Shown here: piece after piece, positions 1 through 6,608 of the stretch
Numbering within the stretch: position 1 is the first letter of the stretch
Layout: each line of letters opens with the position of its first letter
Assembly: GCA_026391515.1 (NCBI GenBank)
Contig: JAPLEC010000325.1
Coordinates: 1-7,453 of the forward strand
Source of the DNA: Bacteroidia bacterium
GTDB taxonomy: Bacteria; Bacteroidota; Bacteroidia; Bacteroidales; VadinHA17
Direction: 5' to 3'
Length of the DNA: 7,453 nt
Made by a program: the position numbers and the translations under genes
The notes under the pieces: model-generated
What the model was told of the DNA's origin: nothing
The model's input: only the letters and a program-made list of their open reading frames with translations
The model's database searches: none

Positions 1-438
1 ACCGGTGAGGAGCCTGTAAATAAGTGTATCTTTTACACTTATTTTTTCTTTTCTGCAATAATGGCCGGTAGCTACAAAATCGCCTCCCAGCTTTCTGGCT
101 TCATCAGCGAACGAATCAAACTTTATTTCCCTGTTGCACAGGACATCAGGATTTGGAGTACGACCTTTTTCGTATTCAGCAAACATGTAGTCTACTACAC
201 GTTTTCTGTAGGATTCGCTCAAGTCAACGAAGTGAAAAGGAATATCAAGTTTTTTAGCTACCATTTCGGCAAACATCAGATCATCCTCCCAGTGGCAGTC
301 ACTCTGGAGCAAGCCGGTTGTATCGTGCCAGTTCCTCATAAATAGACCCTCCACTTCGTATCCCTGATCCTTCAGCACCCATGCAGCAACACTGGAGTCG
401 ACACCGCCGGACAGACCAACTATAACTTTCTTTTTCAC
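1..438 (-). CDS. mnmA: tRNA-specific 2-thiouridylase MnmA (5' part, cut by window edge)
   Basis: MnmA transfers sulfur to uridine 34 of the Lys, Glu and Gln tRNAs (s2U34), a step in making mnm5s2U in the cytoplasm. The visible 146 residues start MKKKVIVGLSGGVDSS. SGGVDSS (10-16) is the PP-loop ATP-pyrophosphatase signature that adenylates the uridine. TPNPDVLCNREIKF (94-107) carries the first catalytic cysteine, C101, matching E. coli Cys102. ATGHY (123-127) is another family block, followed here by C128, where I would expect a small residue such as Ala or Val. The second catalytic cysteine lies beyond the window; the family is about 350-380 residues long. I chose the GTG at 438-436 because an in-frame TAA lies five codons upstream and no ATG occurs before residue 34. 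The gene is divergent from the helicase gene, 38 bp away, with no evident functional link to it. Identification is very secure from the motifs; the start is fairly secure. Confidence 0.96.
   Translation of the reverse strand, partial: MKKKVIVGLSGGVDSSVAAWVLKDQGYEVEGLFMRNWHDTTGLLQSDCHWEDDLMFAEMVAKKLDIPFHFVDLSESYRKRVVDYMFAEYEKGRTPNPDVLCNREIKFDSFADEARKLGGDFVATGHYCRKEKISVKDTLIYRLLTG
18..44. repeat. 11-bp perfect inverted repeat inside mnmA
   Basis: The arms AAATAAGTGTA (18-28) and TACACTTATTT (34-44) are exact reverse complements with a 5-nt loop TCTTT. On the plus strand the right arm runs into a T-rich tract to about position 52, giving the outline of an intrinsic terminator for transcripts running antisense to mnmA. 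The stem has only 3 G-C pairs, so it would be weak. In mnmA it encodes residues 132-141 of a stretch just after ATGHY that I expect to be variable. Whether it functions is unknown. Confidence 0.5.
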
Positions 439-442
439 GTAG

Positions 443-470
443 CAAAATTAGTAAAAATGGGTAACTTTAA
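443..470 (-). promoter_or_regulatory. candidate Bacteroidota promoter for mnmA (TTAAAG-N14-TAATTTTG)
   Basis: Reading the minus strand, TTAAAG (470-465) is followed after 14 nt by TAATTTTG (450-443), an exact match to the Bacteroidota -7 consensus TAnnTTTG. The -7 element ends only 4 nt before the GTG start of mnmA, so transcription would begin at or almost at the start codon. The documented -33 element is TTG or TTTG. Here TTA occupies that place with a 17-nt spacer to the -7, within the known range. The same layout recurs before the addB-like gene. No Shine-Dalgarno sequence is present, and there is no room for one. Confidence 0.4.
462..469 (+). promoter_or_regulatory. weak -7-like element before the addA-like gene
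   Basis: TAACTTTA matches TAnnTTTG at every fixed position except the last base. It ends 7 nt before the ATG at 477, which would also give a near-leaderless mRNA. I find no TTG or TTAAAG about 20 nt upstream. The element overlaps the presumed -33 region of the divergent mnmA promoter, so the two directions could compete. A promoter inside mnmA remains possible. This is a weak call. Confidence 0.2.
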
Positions 471-476
471 CCCAGT

Positions 477-3400
477 ATGGAAACCGGCAAACTAACTAAA
501 TACAGCGCTTCTGCGGGATCTGGTAAGACCTTCCACCTGACTGCCAATTATTTAACCCACCTTTTCAGGTCAAAGGAAAACTATCGCAAAATACTGGCGG
601 TAACGTTCACCAATAAATCTACTGCTGAGATGAAAAACAGGATTCTCGATCAGCTTTATATCCTGTCAACAGGAGGCGAATCTCTTTATCTTCCTGATCT
701 TATAAAAACAACGGGAAAAAGTGAAGAAACTATCAGAGCTGATGCAGGTGAAATTTTGTTTTCGATTTTGCACGATTTCTCGAGGTTTTCGGTATGCACT
801 ATCGATGCTTTTTTCCAGAAGATCATCAGGGCATTCGCCAGAGAGTCAGGGCTTCATTCAGGATTCACTATAGAGCTGGATCACAGTATGATACTGGCAT
901 CAGCAGTTGATGAAATGATAGCATCATCAGCTGAAAATCCGGAACTGAAAAACTGGCTCAATGAATATGTTAACACAAAAATTGCTGAAGGGAAAAGCTG
1001 GAATCCGAAAAGTGAAATAATGAACCTTGCCGAAGAGATCTTTAAAGAAAGATTTAAGATCCTGTCACTTGATGAGAGAACAAAGCTGGAAGATAAGAAG
1101 TTTCTGCTGGCTTATATTGATAAAATCAAGTCAGTCAGATCAAAATTTGAAGAAGAACAGTCTGCATTTGGGAAGCAGTGCATGAATATATTCAGCGAAT
1201 TTGGATTGACAGATGATATGTTTTATCAGAAGAGCAAGGGAATCCCCGGTTTTGTAAGATCTCTTTCCCAGGGAAATGTTGCAGCTCCAAACAGTTATGT
1301 CAGGGGAATCCTTGAAGAGCCTCCGAAATGGTCGACGAAGACCCAGGCTCCTGAACTTAAGAATTCAATTGCAAAAGGACTTGATAAAATCCTTGAAAAA
1401 GCTATCAGGTATTACGACGAAAATATCGTGAATTATAACAGCGCAGGTGAAATTCTTTCAAACATATATGCACTGGGAATATTGTCGGATATTTTAAACA
1501 AAGTCCGGATAATAACCTCCGCTGAAAACAGCTTTCTTATTTCGGATGCCGGAGAGCTGCTTACACTTATTACAGGAGGAGATCAGGCACCTTTCATTTA
1601 TGAGAAGATCGGGAACAGGTACGAAAATTATCTGATCGATGAGTTCCAGGATACATCCATGCTGCAATGGAATAATTTTCTCCCGTTAATTGAAGAAAGC
1701 CTGGGACGAGGTAAGGATAATCTTGTCGTAGGAGATGTGAAGCAATCGATTTACAGGTTCAGAAACAGCGACTGGCAGATACTTGGAAAAATCATCGACA
1801 GACAGTTCGCAGATGACAGACTGGTTAGCAAACCTCTGAAAACAAACTGGCGAAGCCGTTCAAACATAATCAGGTTCAATAATTCACTTTTCTCGGTAAT
1901 ACCTGACCAGATCGATAAATTATTTCCGGAAGAGCTTCTGAGTGTCAGCTTTAAAAAACTCTATTCTGAAGCGATTCAGGATGATCCGGTAAAAAGCAGC
2001 AGCGGGTATGTAAGGCTGGATTTTATTGACAATGATTATGAAGAAAACACCGGCGGGGGGAACAAATCGGGAAAGAAAATATCAGTAAAATGGGAGGATA
2101 AAGTTCTTGAGATGCTTCCATCGGTCATTGAGCGTTTTCAGAATAAAGGTTATGGAGCATCAGATATAGGTATTCTGGTCAGGGACGGTAGAGAAGGTAC
2201 GGCAGTCCTTAACAGGATGATTCAGTATAGCAACAGCTGCACACCTGAACAAAGAAAGAAATATAATTATAATATAGTATCAGATTATTCACTGGTACTT
2301 TCCAATTCGCCTGCTGTAACCTTTATCATAGCCGTGCTCAAAGTGCTTAACGATCAGGAAGATATGATAAGCAGGGCAGAGATGTTGAGATTTTACCTTC
2401 AGGCAACCGGAGCAAAAAATTCAGAAAATGTTCCACTGTTCAGTAAGATACTAAAAGAGAGCTCTCATGGCCTCTTTCCGGAAGGCATGGAAAAATTCCT
2501 GAGTAAATGTATGCAATTACCGCTTTTTGAAACAGTGGAAAATATCATCAGCTTTTTCGGTCTCGGAAATTATTCATGGAATGTTGCTTACCTGAATACT
2601 TTTCAGGACTGCATATTAAATTTTGCTGGAACTAAAAACGCTGATTTTCAATCATTTCTGGACTGGTGGGAGCTGACGGGAAATAAAAATTCGGTTGTTC
2701 TTCCTGCAAACCAGGATGCTGCAAAAGTTTATACGATCCACAAATCAAAAGGGCTTGAATTTAAGGTGGTCATCCTCCCATTCCTTTCATGGAATGATGA
2801 TCATAATACTTATCATCGCCCTATAATATGGGTGAAACCCGATACTGCTCCGTTTAATGATCTGGGTATTGTCCCGATCCGATATAAAAGAAATCCACCG
2901 GAATCAATTTTTACCAATGTTTACATGCAGGAAAAATATTCTGCTTATCTGGATAATCTGAATCTCCTCTATGTTGCCATGACCAGGGCCAAAGATGCAA
3001 TTTATGGATTTGTCCCCGAGCAGCCTGATACAAACAGCGGCATTGCAAGGATTATAAAAGATGCGCTTTTTTCAGATGAAAATCCTGCCGGTAAATCAGG
3101 AATGATACTTCACCATAGTTATAATGATGAAGAAAAGATATTTGAATTTGGTAAGATTCCTGAAATGCCAGGGCTGCCTGCAGAAAATAAGGATCTTGTT
3201 TCTCTGAATTATACTGTCACTCAGCAGCCTGAGTCTCTGAAGCTAAAGCTGCACGGGGAAAATTATTTTTTAACCGGCAGGGAAGCGGTAACACAAAAGA
3301 TCAACTATGGTAAGCTGATGCATGAGGTGTTTGAAGGCATTAATGCTTCCGGGGATATACCGGCTTCGGTAAAAAAACTTGTTTATGAAGGGAAGATTCC

Positions 3401-3716
3401 GGAATCTGAATCAAAACCATTGGAGGCCAGACTTAGTACTCTGATTTCGGTGCCCCCGGTCTCCGAATGGTTTAAACCCGGTAATAAAGTGCTGAAAGAG
3501 ACTGAAATACTTTTACCTTCAGGTGTTACTAAACGACCTGACAGGGTAATATTAGCTGATGGTAAAACTGTGATCATCGATTTTAAATTCGGTGAAGAGA
3601 ATGAACATTATGCTGAACAGATGAGGCAGTATCGTAATTTATTGAGCGAAATGGGATACCAAAAGATTGAAGCTTTTCTCTGGTACGTCGATAAGAATAA
3701 AATAGTCAAAGCCTGA
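477..3716 (+). CDS. addA: AddA/RecB-like UvrD-family helicase-exonuclease subunit
   Basis: This is a 1079-residue SF1A helicase fused to a RecB-type nuclease, expected to pair with an AddB-like subunit and resect double-strand breaks for RecA loading. Helicase motifs appear in order: Walker A SASAGSGKT (10-18); motif Ia AVTFTNKSTAEM (41-52); motif II LIDEFQDTS (386-394) with D388/E389; motif III VVGDVKQSIYRFRN (417-430); motif IV LKTNWRS (454-460); motif V TIHKSKGLEF (753-762); motif VI LLYVAMTRAKD (830-840). The C-terminal PD-(D/E)XK nuclease shows GKLMH (H949), RPDRV (D1022), VIIDFKFG (D1035, K1037) and QMRQY (1048-1052), so both active sites look intact. The length is a little below B. subtilis AddA (about 1230). 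ATG 477 gives an N-terminus placed correctly before Walker A; the ATG at 457 is out of frame. The stop overlaps the next start (TGATG), so the radical SAM gene is probably translationally coupled. A stand-alone RecB-like helicase is the alternative, but the addB-like gene nearby favours AddA. Confidence 0.9.
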   Translation: METGKLTKYSASAGSGKTFHLTANYLTHLFRSKENYRKILAVTFTNKSTAEMKNRILDQLYILSTGGESLYLPDLIKTTGKSEETIRADAGEILFSILHDFSRFSVCTIDAFFQKIIRAFARESGLHSGFTIELDHSMILASAVDEMIASSAENPELKNWLNEYVNTKIAEGKSWNPKSEIMNLAEEIFKERFKILSLDERTKLEDKKFLLAYIDKIKSVRSKFEEEQSAFGKQCMNIFSEFGLTDDMFYQKSKGIPGFVRSLSQGNVAAPNSYVRGILEEPPKWSTKTQAPELKNSIAKGLDKILEKAIRYYDENIVNYNSAGEILSNIYALGILSDILNKVRIITSAENSFLISDAGELLTLITGGDQAPFIYEKIGNRYENYLIDEFQDTSMLQWNNFLPLIEESLGRGKDNLVVGDVKQSIYRFRNSDWQILGKIIDRQFADDRLVSKPLKTNWRSRSNIIRFNNSLFSVIPDQIDKLFPEELLSVSFKKLYSEAIQDDPVKSSSGYVRLDFIDNDYEENTGGGNKSGKKISVKWEDKVLEMLPSVIERFQNKGYGASDIGILVRDGREGTAVLNRMIQYSNSCTPEQRKKYNYNIVSDYSLVLSNSPAVTFIIAVLKVLNDQEDMISRAEMLRFYLQATGAKNSENVPLFSKILKESSHGLFPEGMEKFLSKCMQLPLFETVENIISFFGLGNYSWNVAYLNTFQDCILNFAGTKNADFQSFLDWWELTGNKNSVVLPANQDAAKVYTIHKSKGLEFKVVILPFLSWNDDHNTYHRPIIWVKPDTAPFNDLGIVPIRYKRNPPESIFTNVYMQEKYSAYLDNLNLLYVAMTRAKDAIYGFVPEQPDTNSGIARIIKDALFSDENPAGKSGMILHHSYNDEEKIFEFGKIPEMPGLPAENKDLVSLNYTVTQQPESLKLKLHGENYFLTGREAVTQKINYGKLMHEVFEGINASGDIPASVKKLVYEGKIPESESKPLEARLSTLISVPPVSEWFKPGNKVLKETEILLPSGVTKRPDRVILADGKTVIIDFKFGEENEHYAEQMRQYRNLLSEMGYQKIEAFLWYVDKNKIVKA

Positions 3717-4693
3717 TGTCTCCGGATAAAAAAAATGAAAGTAAATTTCCATGGGGACATTACCGCAGGTTCAATGCCTATTCAAATTATTTCAGGAAAT
3801 TATATGGTGCCAGAGTTCAGAAGGTCTCGATCGATGCAGGCTTTACGTGCCCAAACCGTGATGGTACAAAAGGGAATGGGGGGTGCACATATTGTAATAA
3901 CGACGCTTTCAATCCTTCTTATTGCTCACCTGAAAAATCTGTTACAAAACAGATAGAGGAGGGGATAAGGTTCCATAAATGGAGATACCGGGAAGCAAAC
4001 TCATATCTTGCTTATTTTCAGGCCTATTCGAATACTTATGCTCCGGTTGAAACTTTGAAACGACTTTACGAAGAGGCACTTGGCTATCCGGGAGTAATCG
4101 GGCTGATAATTGGTACCAGACCCGATTGTATTGATCAGCAAAAGCTTGATTATCTTAAGGAACTATCACATAAGTGTTATCTGGCCGTGGAGTATGGCAT
4201 AGAATCGTGCTATAATAAAACACTGGAAAAGATTAACAGGAAGCATACATTTGAAGATGCTGAAGATGCTGTCAGAGAAACGGCAGCACTTGGTATCAAT
4301 ACAGGAGCGCATTTTATTTTCGGATTGCCAGGTGAAATGAGGGAAGAGATGATGGCTGAAGCAGAAATAATTTCCAGGCTGCCTTTGAAAACCGTAAAAT
4401 TTCACCAGCTTCAGATAATCAAAGGTACAGTCATGGAATCTGAATTCAGGAATAAAAGATCTGATTTTCAGTTATTTTCATGGGATGAGTACATGGAATT
4501 CTTTGTAAGCTTTCTTGAAAGATTGAATCCGTCGATCGTGGTTGAAAGATTTACCGGTGAAGCTCCGCCCCGGTTCTTAACCAGAAAGGAATGGGGTATA
4601 AAAAGAGCAGACCAGATTGTAAACCTGATAGAAAAACGACTTGAAGAGCTTGATACGTGGCAGGGGAGATTATATAAGAATGCCTCTCCCTAA
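3716..4693 (+). CDS. TIGR01212/YhcC-family radical SAM protein
   Basis: A 325-residue radical S-adenosylmethionine enzyme of the YhcC (TIGR01212) type; I know of no established reaction for the family. The cluster-binding cysteines lie in FTCPNRDGTKGNGGCTYC (43-60) as C45, C57 and C60. This is the CX11CX2C spacing I associate with this family and Elp3-like enzymes rather than the standard CX3CX2C. Other family blocks are YFQAYSNTYAP (around 101-111), GTRPDC, VEYGIES and HFIFGLPGE, followed by the Radical_SAM_C-type tail. The length is normal. The ATG at 3716 overlaps the TGA of the helicase gene by one base, which fixes the start and implies coupling with addA. No Shine-Dalgarno is seen. The link to DNA repair is positional only. 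A short in-frame 9-bp tandem duplication (4252-4269) gives EDAEDA. The stop at 4691-4693 abuts a C-rich repeat region. Confidence 0.93.
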   Translation: MSPDKKNESKFPWGHYRRFNAYSNYFRKLYGARVQKVSIDAGFTCPNRDGTKGNGGCTYCNNDAFNPSYCSPEKSVTKQIEEGIRFHKWRYREANSYLAYFQAYSNTYAPVETLKRLYEEALGYPGVIGLIIGTRPDCIDQQKLDYLKELSHKCYLAVEYGIESCYNKTLEKINRKHTFEDAEDAVRETAALGINTGAHFIFGLPGEMREEMMAEAEIISRLPLKTVKFHQLQIIKGTVMESEFRNKRSDFQLFSWDEYMEFFVSFLERLNPSIVVERFTGEAPPRFLTRKEWGIKRADQIVNLIEKRLEELDTWQGRLYKNASP

Positions 4694-4717
4694 ATCCCTC
4701 CCCTGGAATTTAACTAA

Positions 4718-4738
4718 CCCTACCCCCAACCCCTTCCC
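4718..4738 (-). other. potential G-quadruplex on the minus strand
   Basis: The minus strand reads G3-AA-G4-TT-G5-TA-G3, four runs of at least three G with 2-nt loops, a strong canonical G4 pattern. It is on the sense strand of transcripts running past the end of the lipoprotein gene. The plus strand is the matching C-rich, i-motif-type tract. Nine of its bases are shared with the 28-bp palindrome. Confidence 0.6.
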
Positions 4739-4757
4739 TTAAATTTAAGGGAAGGGG
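4730..4757. terminator. 28-bp perfect palindrome, possible bidirectional terminator
   Basis: The left arm CCCCTTCCCTTAAA (4730-4743) is followed without a spacer by its exact reverse complement (4744-4757). In RNA the innermost A-T pairs must open, leaving a stable G-C-rich hairpin on either strand. It sits 36 bp past the radical SAM stop and is the second large hairpin past the stop of the convergent lipoprotein gene. No long T tract follows on either side, so it is not a textbook intrinsic terminator. The palindrome is certain; the terminator role is inferred from its position. Confidence 0.5.
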
Positions 4758-4785
4758 AGTAAATAATTGATAAATAGATACTTCA

Positions 4786-4813
4786 CTCCCTCCCTTAGTC
4801 TTAAGGGAGGGAG
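4786..4813. terminator. 12-bp stem-loop, possible bidirectional terminator
   Basis: CTCCCTCCCTTA (4786-4797) pairs exactly with TAAGGGAGGGAG (4802-4813) around a GTCT loop. It lies between convergent gene ends and is the first large hairpin met by transcripts from the lipoprotein gene. No T run follows. Its right arm overlaps the G-rich tract at 4805-4825, so on the plus strand hairpin and quadruplex are mutually exclusive. Confidence 0.5.
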
Positions 4814-4825
4814 ATGGAGGGAGGG
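4805..4825 (+). other. potential G-quadruplex on the plus strand
   Basis: The pattern is G3-A-G3-N7-G3-A-G3 and fits the usual G3+N1-7 rule, with the middle loop at the upper limit of 7 nt. It is on the sense strand of transcripts reading past the radical SAM gene, mirroring the minus-strand G4 at 4718-4738. The G-rich tract of repeat copy 3 (4842-4862) has mostly two-G runs and is a poorer candidate. Confidence 0.55.
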
Positions 4826-4901
4826 TTAAAATTTATTTTAAGGGAAGGAGTCGGAGGATGGGTTTAGAAATAAAGGATTAGTTACTGCAGAATTTAGTAG
4901 T

Positions 4902-6521
4902 TTACTTAATAATCAGTTTTATCGTTTCCCCTTTCCTGATTTTTACAGGAAATCCGTCATGCAATTCATCACCGTTGATTACTTTATCTTTTAAGGCTTT
5001 ACTGGTACTTATTGTATAAATCTTTTCTTTTTCCACAGTAAAATATTCAGGGAACTGGTTAATCCTGGGCCAGTCAAAAGGCAGGTGCATATATTCAGAA
5101 TGTCGCTTTTTGTCAAACATAACCTTGCCTTTCCAGCCTGATGCTGAGGTAATTGTAAGATAAAGTGTATTGTCCTTTAGCACACCCCCGATTTGCAGGT
5201 CATCCCTCCATGGCAACAGGTAAGCTCCGCCTGTCTTCCACAGGCAATACATAATCGTTGTTCTTGCAAAGTTCCCGTCGCCATGCCAGCCTTCAATAAT
5301 TCCTGACGGTTTCTGCATATTCCACATTACTTTTATTTCGCTGTTTATCCACTCACTGGCTGAGGGAACAGGTTCCCTTGCATATAGATTAAGAGCACCT
5401 TCAATTGCATCAGCATATCCATCCTGACTGGTGCCTTCCCATGCAAAATTTTTATATTTTTTGTTGAGAACATCCAAAGCTTTTAAAACAGGCTCTCTGT
5501 ATTTTTCAATTTTATCCAGCAGATATACAGTGTAATAACCGTTAAGAGTGTAACCAAAATTATCGGCAATACCGTCATTGACCGGAATTCCTTTTACAGG
5601 ATCAATAGAATTATAAAATAATCCGTCTTCGTTACGTCCGACTTCAAGAATCCTGTCAAGCATGGCATAGATAGGAGCTTTGTAAATCTCTTTCTTTGAC
5701 GGCTCGGCAAATGTAACTGTTGCGTAAAGCTCGCAGAGACCTGAGACAATCTCGCATCCGTGATCTCTGAGACGTAAGACTTTAAAATTATTAGTCGGAT
5801 GATTATTTCCAAGCAGGTAGTAGTCGCCAAGCCTTTCTGCCCATTCGAGATATTTCTTTTCTCCTGTGGTCCAGTAAATACGCGAAAGGCTTTGGAGCAT
5901 ATCGCCATTTACTTCAGGATTGTCGGAGCAGATATTCCCATATGGAGTCTTGACCGGCGCATATTTCCAGATATCGTCAAGAATAGCAATCAGTCTTTCA
6001 GACCATGGACTCGGGCCAAGCCATTCTGTCAGCGGGATTAGTCCATCTTTTATATATTCGGCAGATCCGAAGATTATTTCATCGAGCAAAGTATCGCTTG
6101 TTGCAAATCCTTTTTTTGAAAATGAATAAGTGTCGGGCATATTTCCGATCCGTGATGTTAATCTCTTTTCGGTTTCAAGCATTTCTTTCATTTTTCCATC
6201 GAAAATATTCCTGTCAAGCAGTGCAGAGGTCAGCACCATGAAAGGATAATTATCTGCTGCACAGTCTTTTGCATTCCAGATATCTTTGCTTATACTGTCA
6301 TTGATATTCCGAGGAATTAAGCCTGTGGCTGAATCAGCAAGCCCAAGCCAACCATCCAGGTACTTCAGGCAGCGATTATAACCTTCGTTTACTGTAACAC
6401 CATTTTGAGAGGCCTGCCGGAACAGATCTTCCTGCTCAGAAGTAAATGATCTTTGCTGTTTACATGAAACCAGTGACAAAGCCAAAAAGGTAATGAACAC
6501 AACAATTTCAGATCTTCTCAT
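4902..6521 (-). CDS. lipoprotein with predicted alpha/alpha-toroid (six-hairpin glycosidase-like) domain
   Basis: A 539-residue protein I cannot assign to a named family. The N-terminus has RR (2-3), a hydrophobic stretch (6-18) and lipobox LVSC with C20, so it should be lipidated after signal peptidase II cleavage. CKQQRS lacks an obvious acidic surface-export signal, so a periplasmic-facing anchor is likelier than surface display. Residues about 40-440 alternate amphipathic helices with short acidic or Gly-rich loops, such as ATGLIPR (65-71), DCAADNYPF (86-94), NPEVNGDML (201-209), RDHGCEIVSG (252-261), NEDGLFYN (297-304), QDGYADAIEG (366-375) and EGWHGDGNFAR (410-420). This pattern resembles six-hairpin glycosidases, lyases and epimerases. 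The last 100 or so residues look beta-rich, like a C-terminal sandwich. Candidate acid/base residues are in 198-207, 252-257 and 410-416. The gene is a singleton, convergent with the radical SAM gene and divergent from the addB-like gene, with no SusC/SusD or other polysaccharide genes in view. Start ATG 6521 gives a complete signal peptide. Confidence 0.85.
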   Translation of the reverse strand: MRRSEIVVFITFLALSLVSCKQQRSFTSEQEDLFRQASQNGVTVNEGYNRCLKYLDGWLGLADSATGLIPRNINDSISKDIWNAKDCAADNYPFMVLTSALLDRNIFDGKMKEMLETEKRLTSRIGNMPDTYSFSKKGFATSDTLLDEIIFGSAEYIKDGLIPLTEWLGPSPWSERLIAILDDIWKYAPVKTPYGNICSDNPEVNGDMLQSLSRIYWTTGEKKYLEWAERLGDYYLLGNNHPTNNFKVLRLRDHGCEIVSGLCELYATVTFAEPSKKEIYKAPIYAMLDRILEVGRNEDGLFYNSIDPVKGIPVNDGIADNFGYTLNGYYTVYLLDKIEKYREPVLKALDVLNKKYKNFAWEGTSQDGYADAIEGALNLYAREPVPSASEWINSEIKVMWNMQKPSGIIEGWHGDGNFARTTIMYCLWKTGGAYLLPWRDDLQIGGVLKDNTLYLTITSASGWKGKVMFDKKRHSEYMHLPFDWPRINQFPEYFTVEKEKIYTISTSKALKDKVINGDELHDGFPVKIRKGETIKLIIK

Positions 6522-6564
6522 TTGTAAGGATTTTTAGTTAAGTAAATATATTCACTTTAAACCA

Positions 6565-6592
6565 TTAAAGAACTTCCTTTTTGTTAATTTTG
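6565..6592 (+). promoter_or_regulatory. candidate Bacteroidota promoter for the addB-like gene (TTAAAG-N14-TAATTTTG)
   Basis: TAATTTTG (6585-6592) is an exact TAnnTTTG -7 match. TTAAAG (6565-6570) lies 14 nt upstream, the same bases and spacing as before mnmA. Transcription would start near 6597-6600 and leave a 5' leader of about 40 nt carrying the 8-bp tandem repeat. This implies that the addB-like gene is transcribed independently of addA. Confidence 0.45.
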
Positions 6593-6608
6593 AAATGCTG
6601 AACTGACC

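Larger units (their letters stand above)
4713..4867. repeat. array of a degenerate 31-nt C-rich repeat with palindromes
   Basis: Three 31-nt copies of a unit ending in CCCTTAA(A/G) can be aligned without gaps: copy 1 on the plus strand (4713-4743), copy 2 on the minus strand (4830-4800) and copy 3 on the minus strand (4867-4837). By hand count each pair agrees at 23 of 31 positions. Copies 1 and 2 each face a shorter inverted arm, giving two strong palindromes. A third AT-only inverted repeat, TTAAAAT-TT-ATTTTAA (4826-4841), joins copies 2 and 3. The array fills most of the 208-bp gap between the ends of the radical SAM and lipoprotein genes. C-rich sequence starts right at the radical SAM stop, so a further degenerate copy may lie at 4694-4712. 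REP/BIME-like or MITE-like are possible labels, and I see no transposase. Confidence 0.75.

Noticed and set aside
61..345. 94-codon plus-strand open frame starting MAGSYKIASQ
   Set aside because: It is antisense to mnmA, whose catalytic motifs are unambiguous, and the peptide has no recognisable pattern.
2796..2817. Inverted repeat GATGAT / ATCATC in the addA-like gene
   Set aside because: Only 6 bp per arm with a long spacer in coding sequence; expected by chance.
477..3716. Defence-system helicase-nuclease (for example part of a phage-defence module) instead of a repair enzyme
   Set aside because: The domain order and the paired addB-like gene fit housekeeping AddAB; no toxin, sensor, integrase or other defence gene is in the window.
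3735..3956. 73-codon plus-strand frame inside the radical SAM gene
   Set aside because: A frame-shifted shadow of the cysteine-motif region; the radical SAM frame is fully conserved through it.
4252..4269. 9-bp tandem repeat TGAAGATGC in the radical SAM gene
   Set aside because: In frame, only two copies, and encodes a harmless EDAEDA in a helix; common coding-sequence duplication.
4694..4901. CRISPR array
   Set aside because: The repeats are diverged, in mixed orientation and not regularly spaced by unique spacers; no cas genes are in view.
5799..6241. Several plus-strand open frames (5799-6041, 5920-6129, 6005-6241)
   Set aside because: All are antisense to the lipoprotein gene and overlap one another; none has a coherent protein pattern.
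4902..6521. Polysaccharide utilisation locus
   Set aside because: No SusC/SusD pair, sulfatase, hybrid two-component regulator or second carbohydrate enzyme is visible; a single enzyme-like lipoprotein is not enough.
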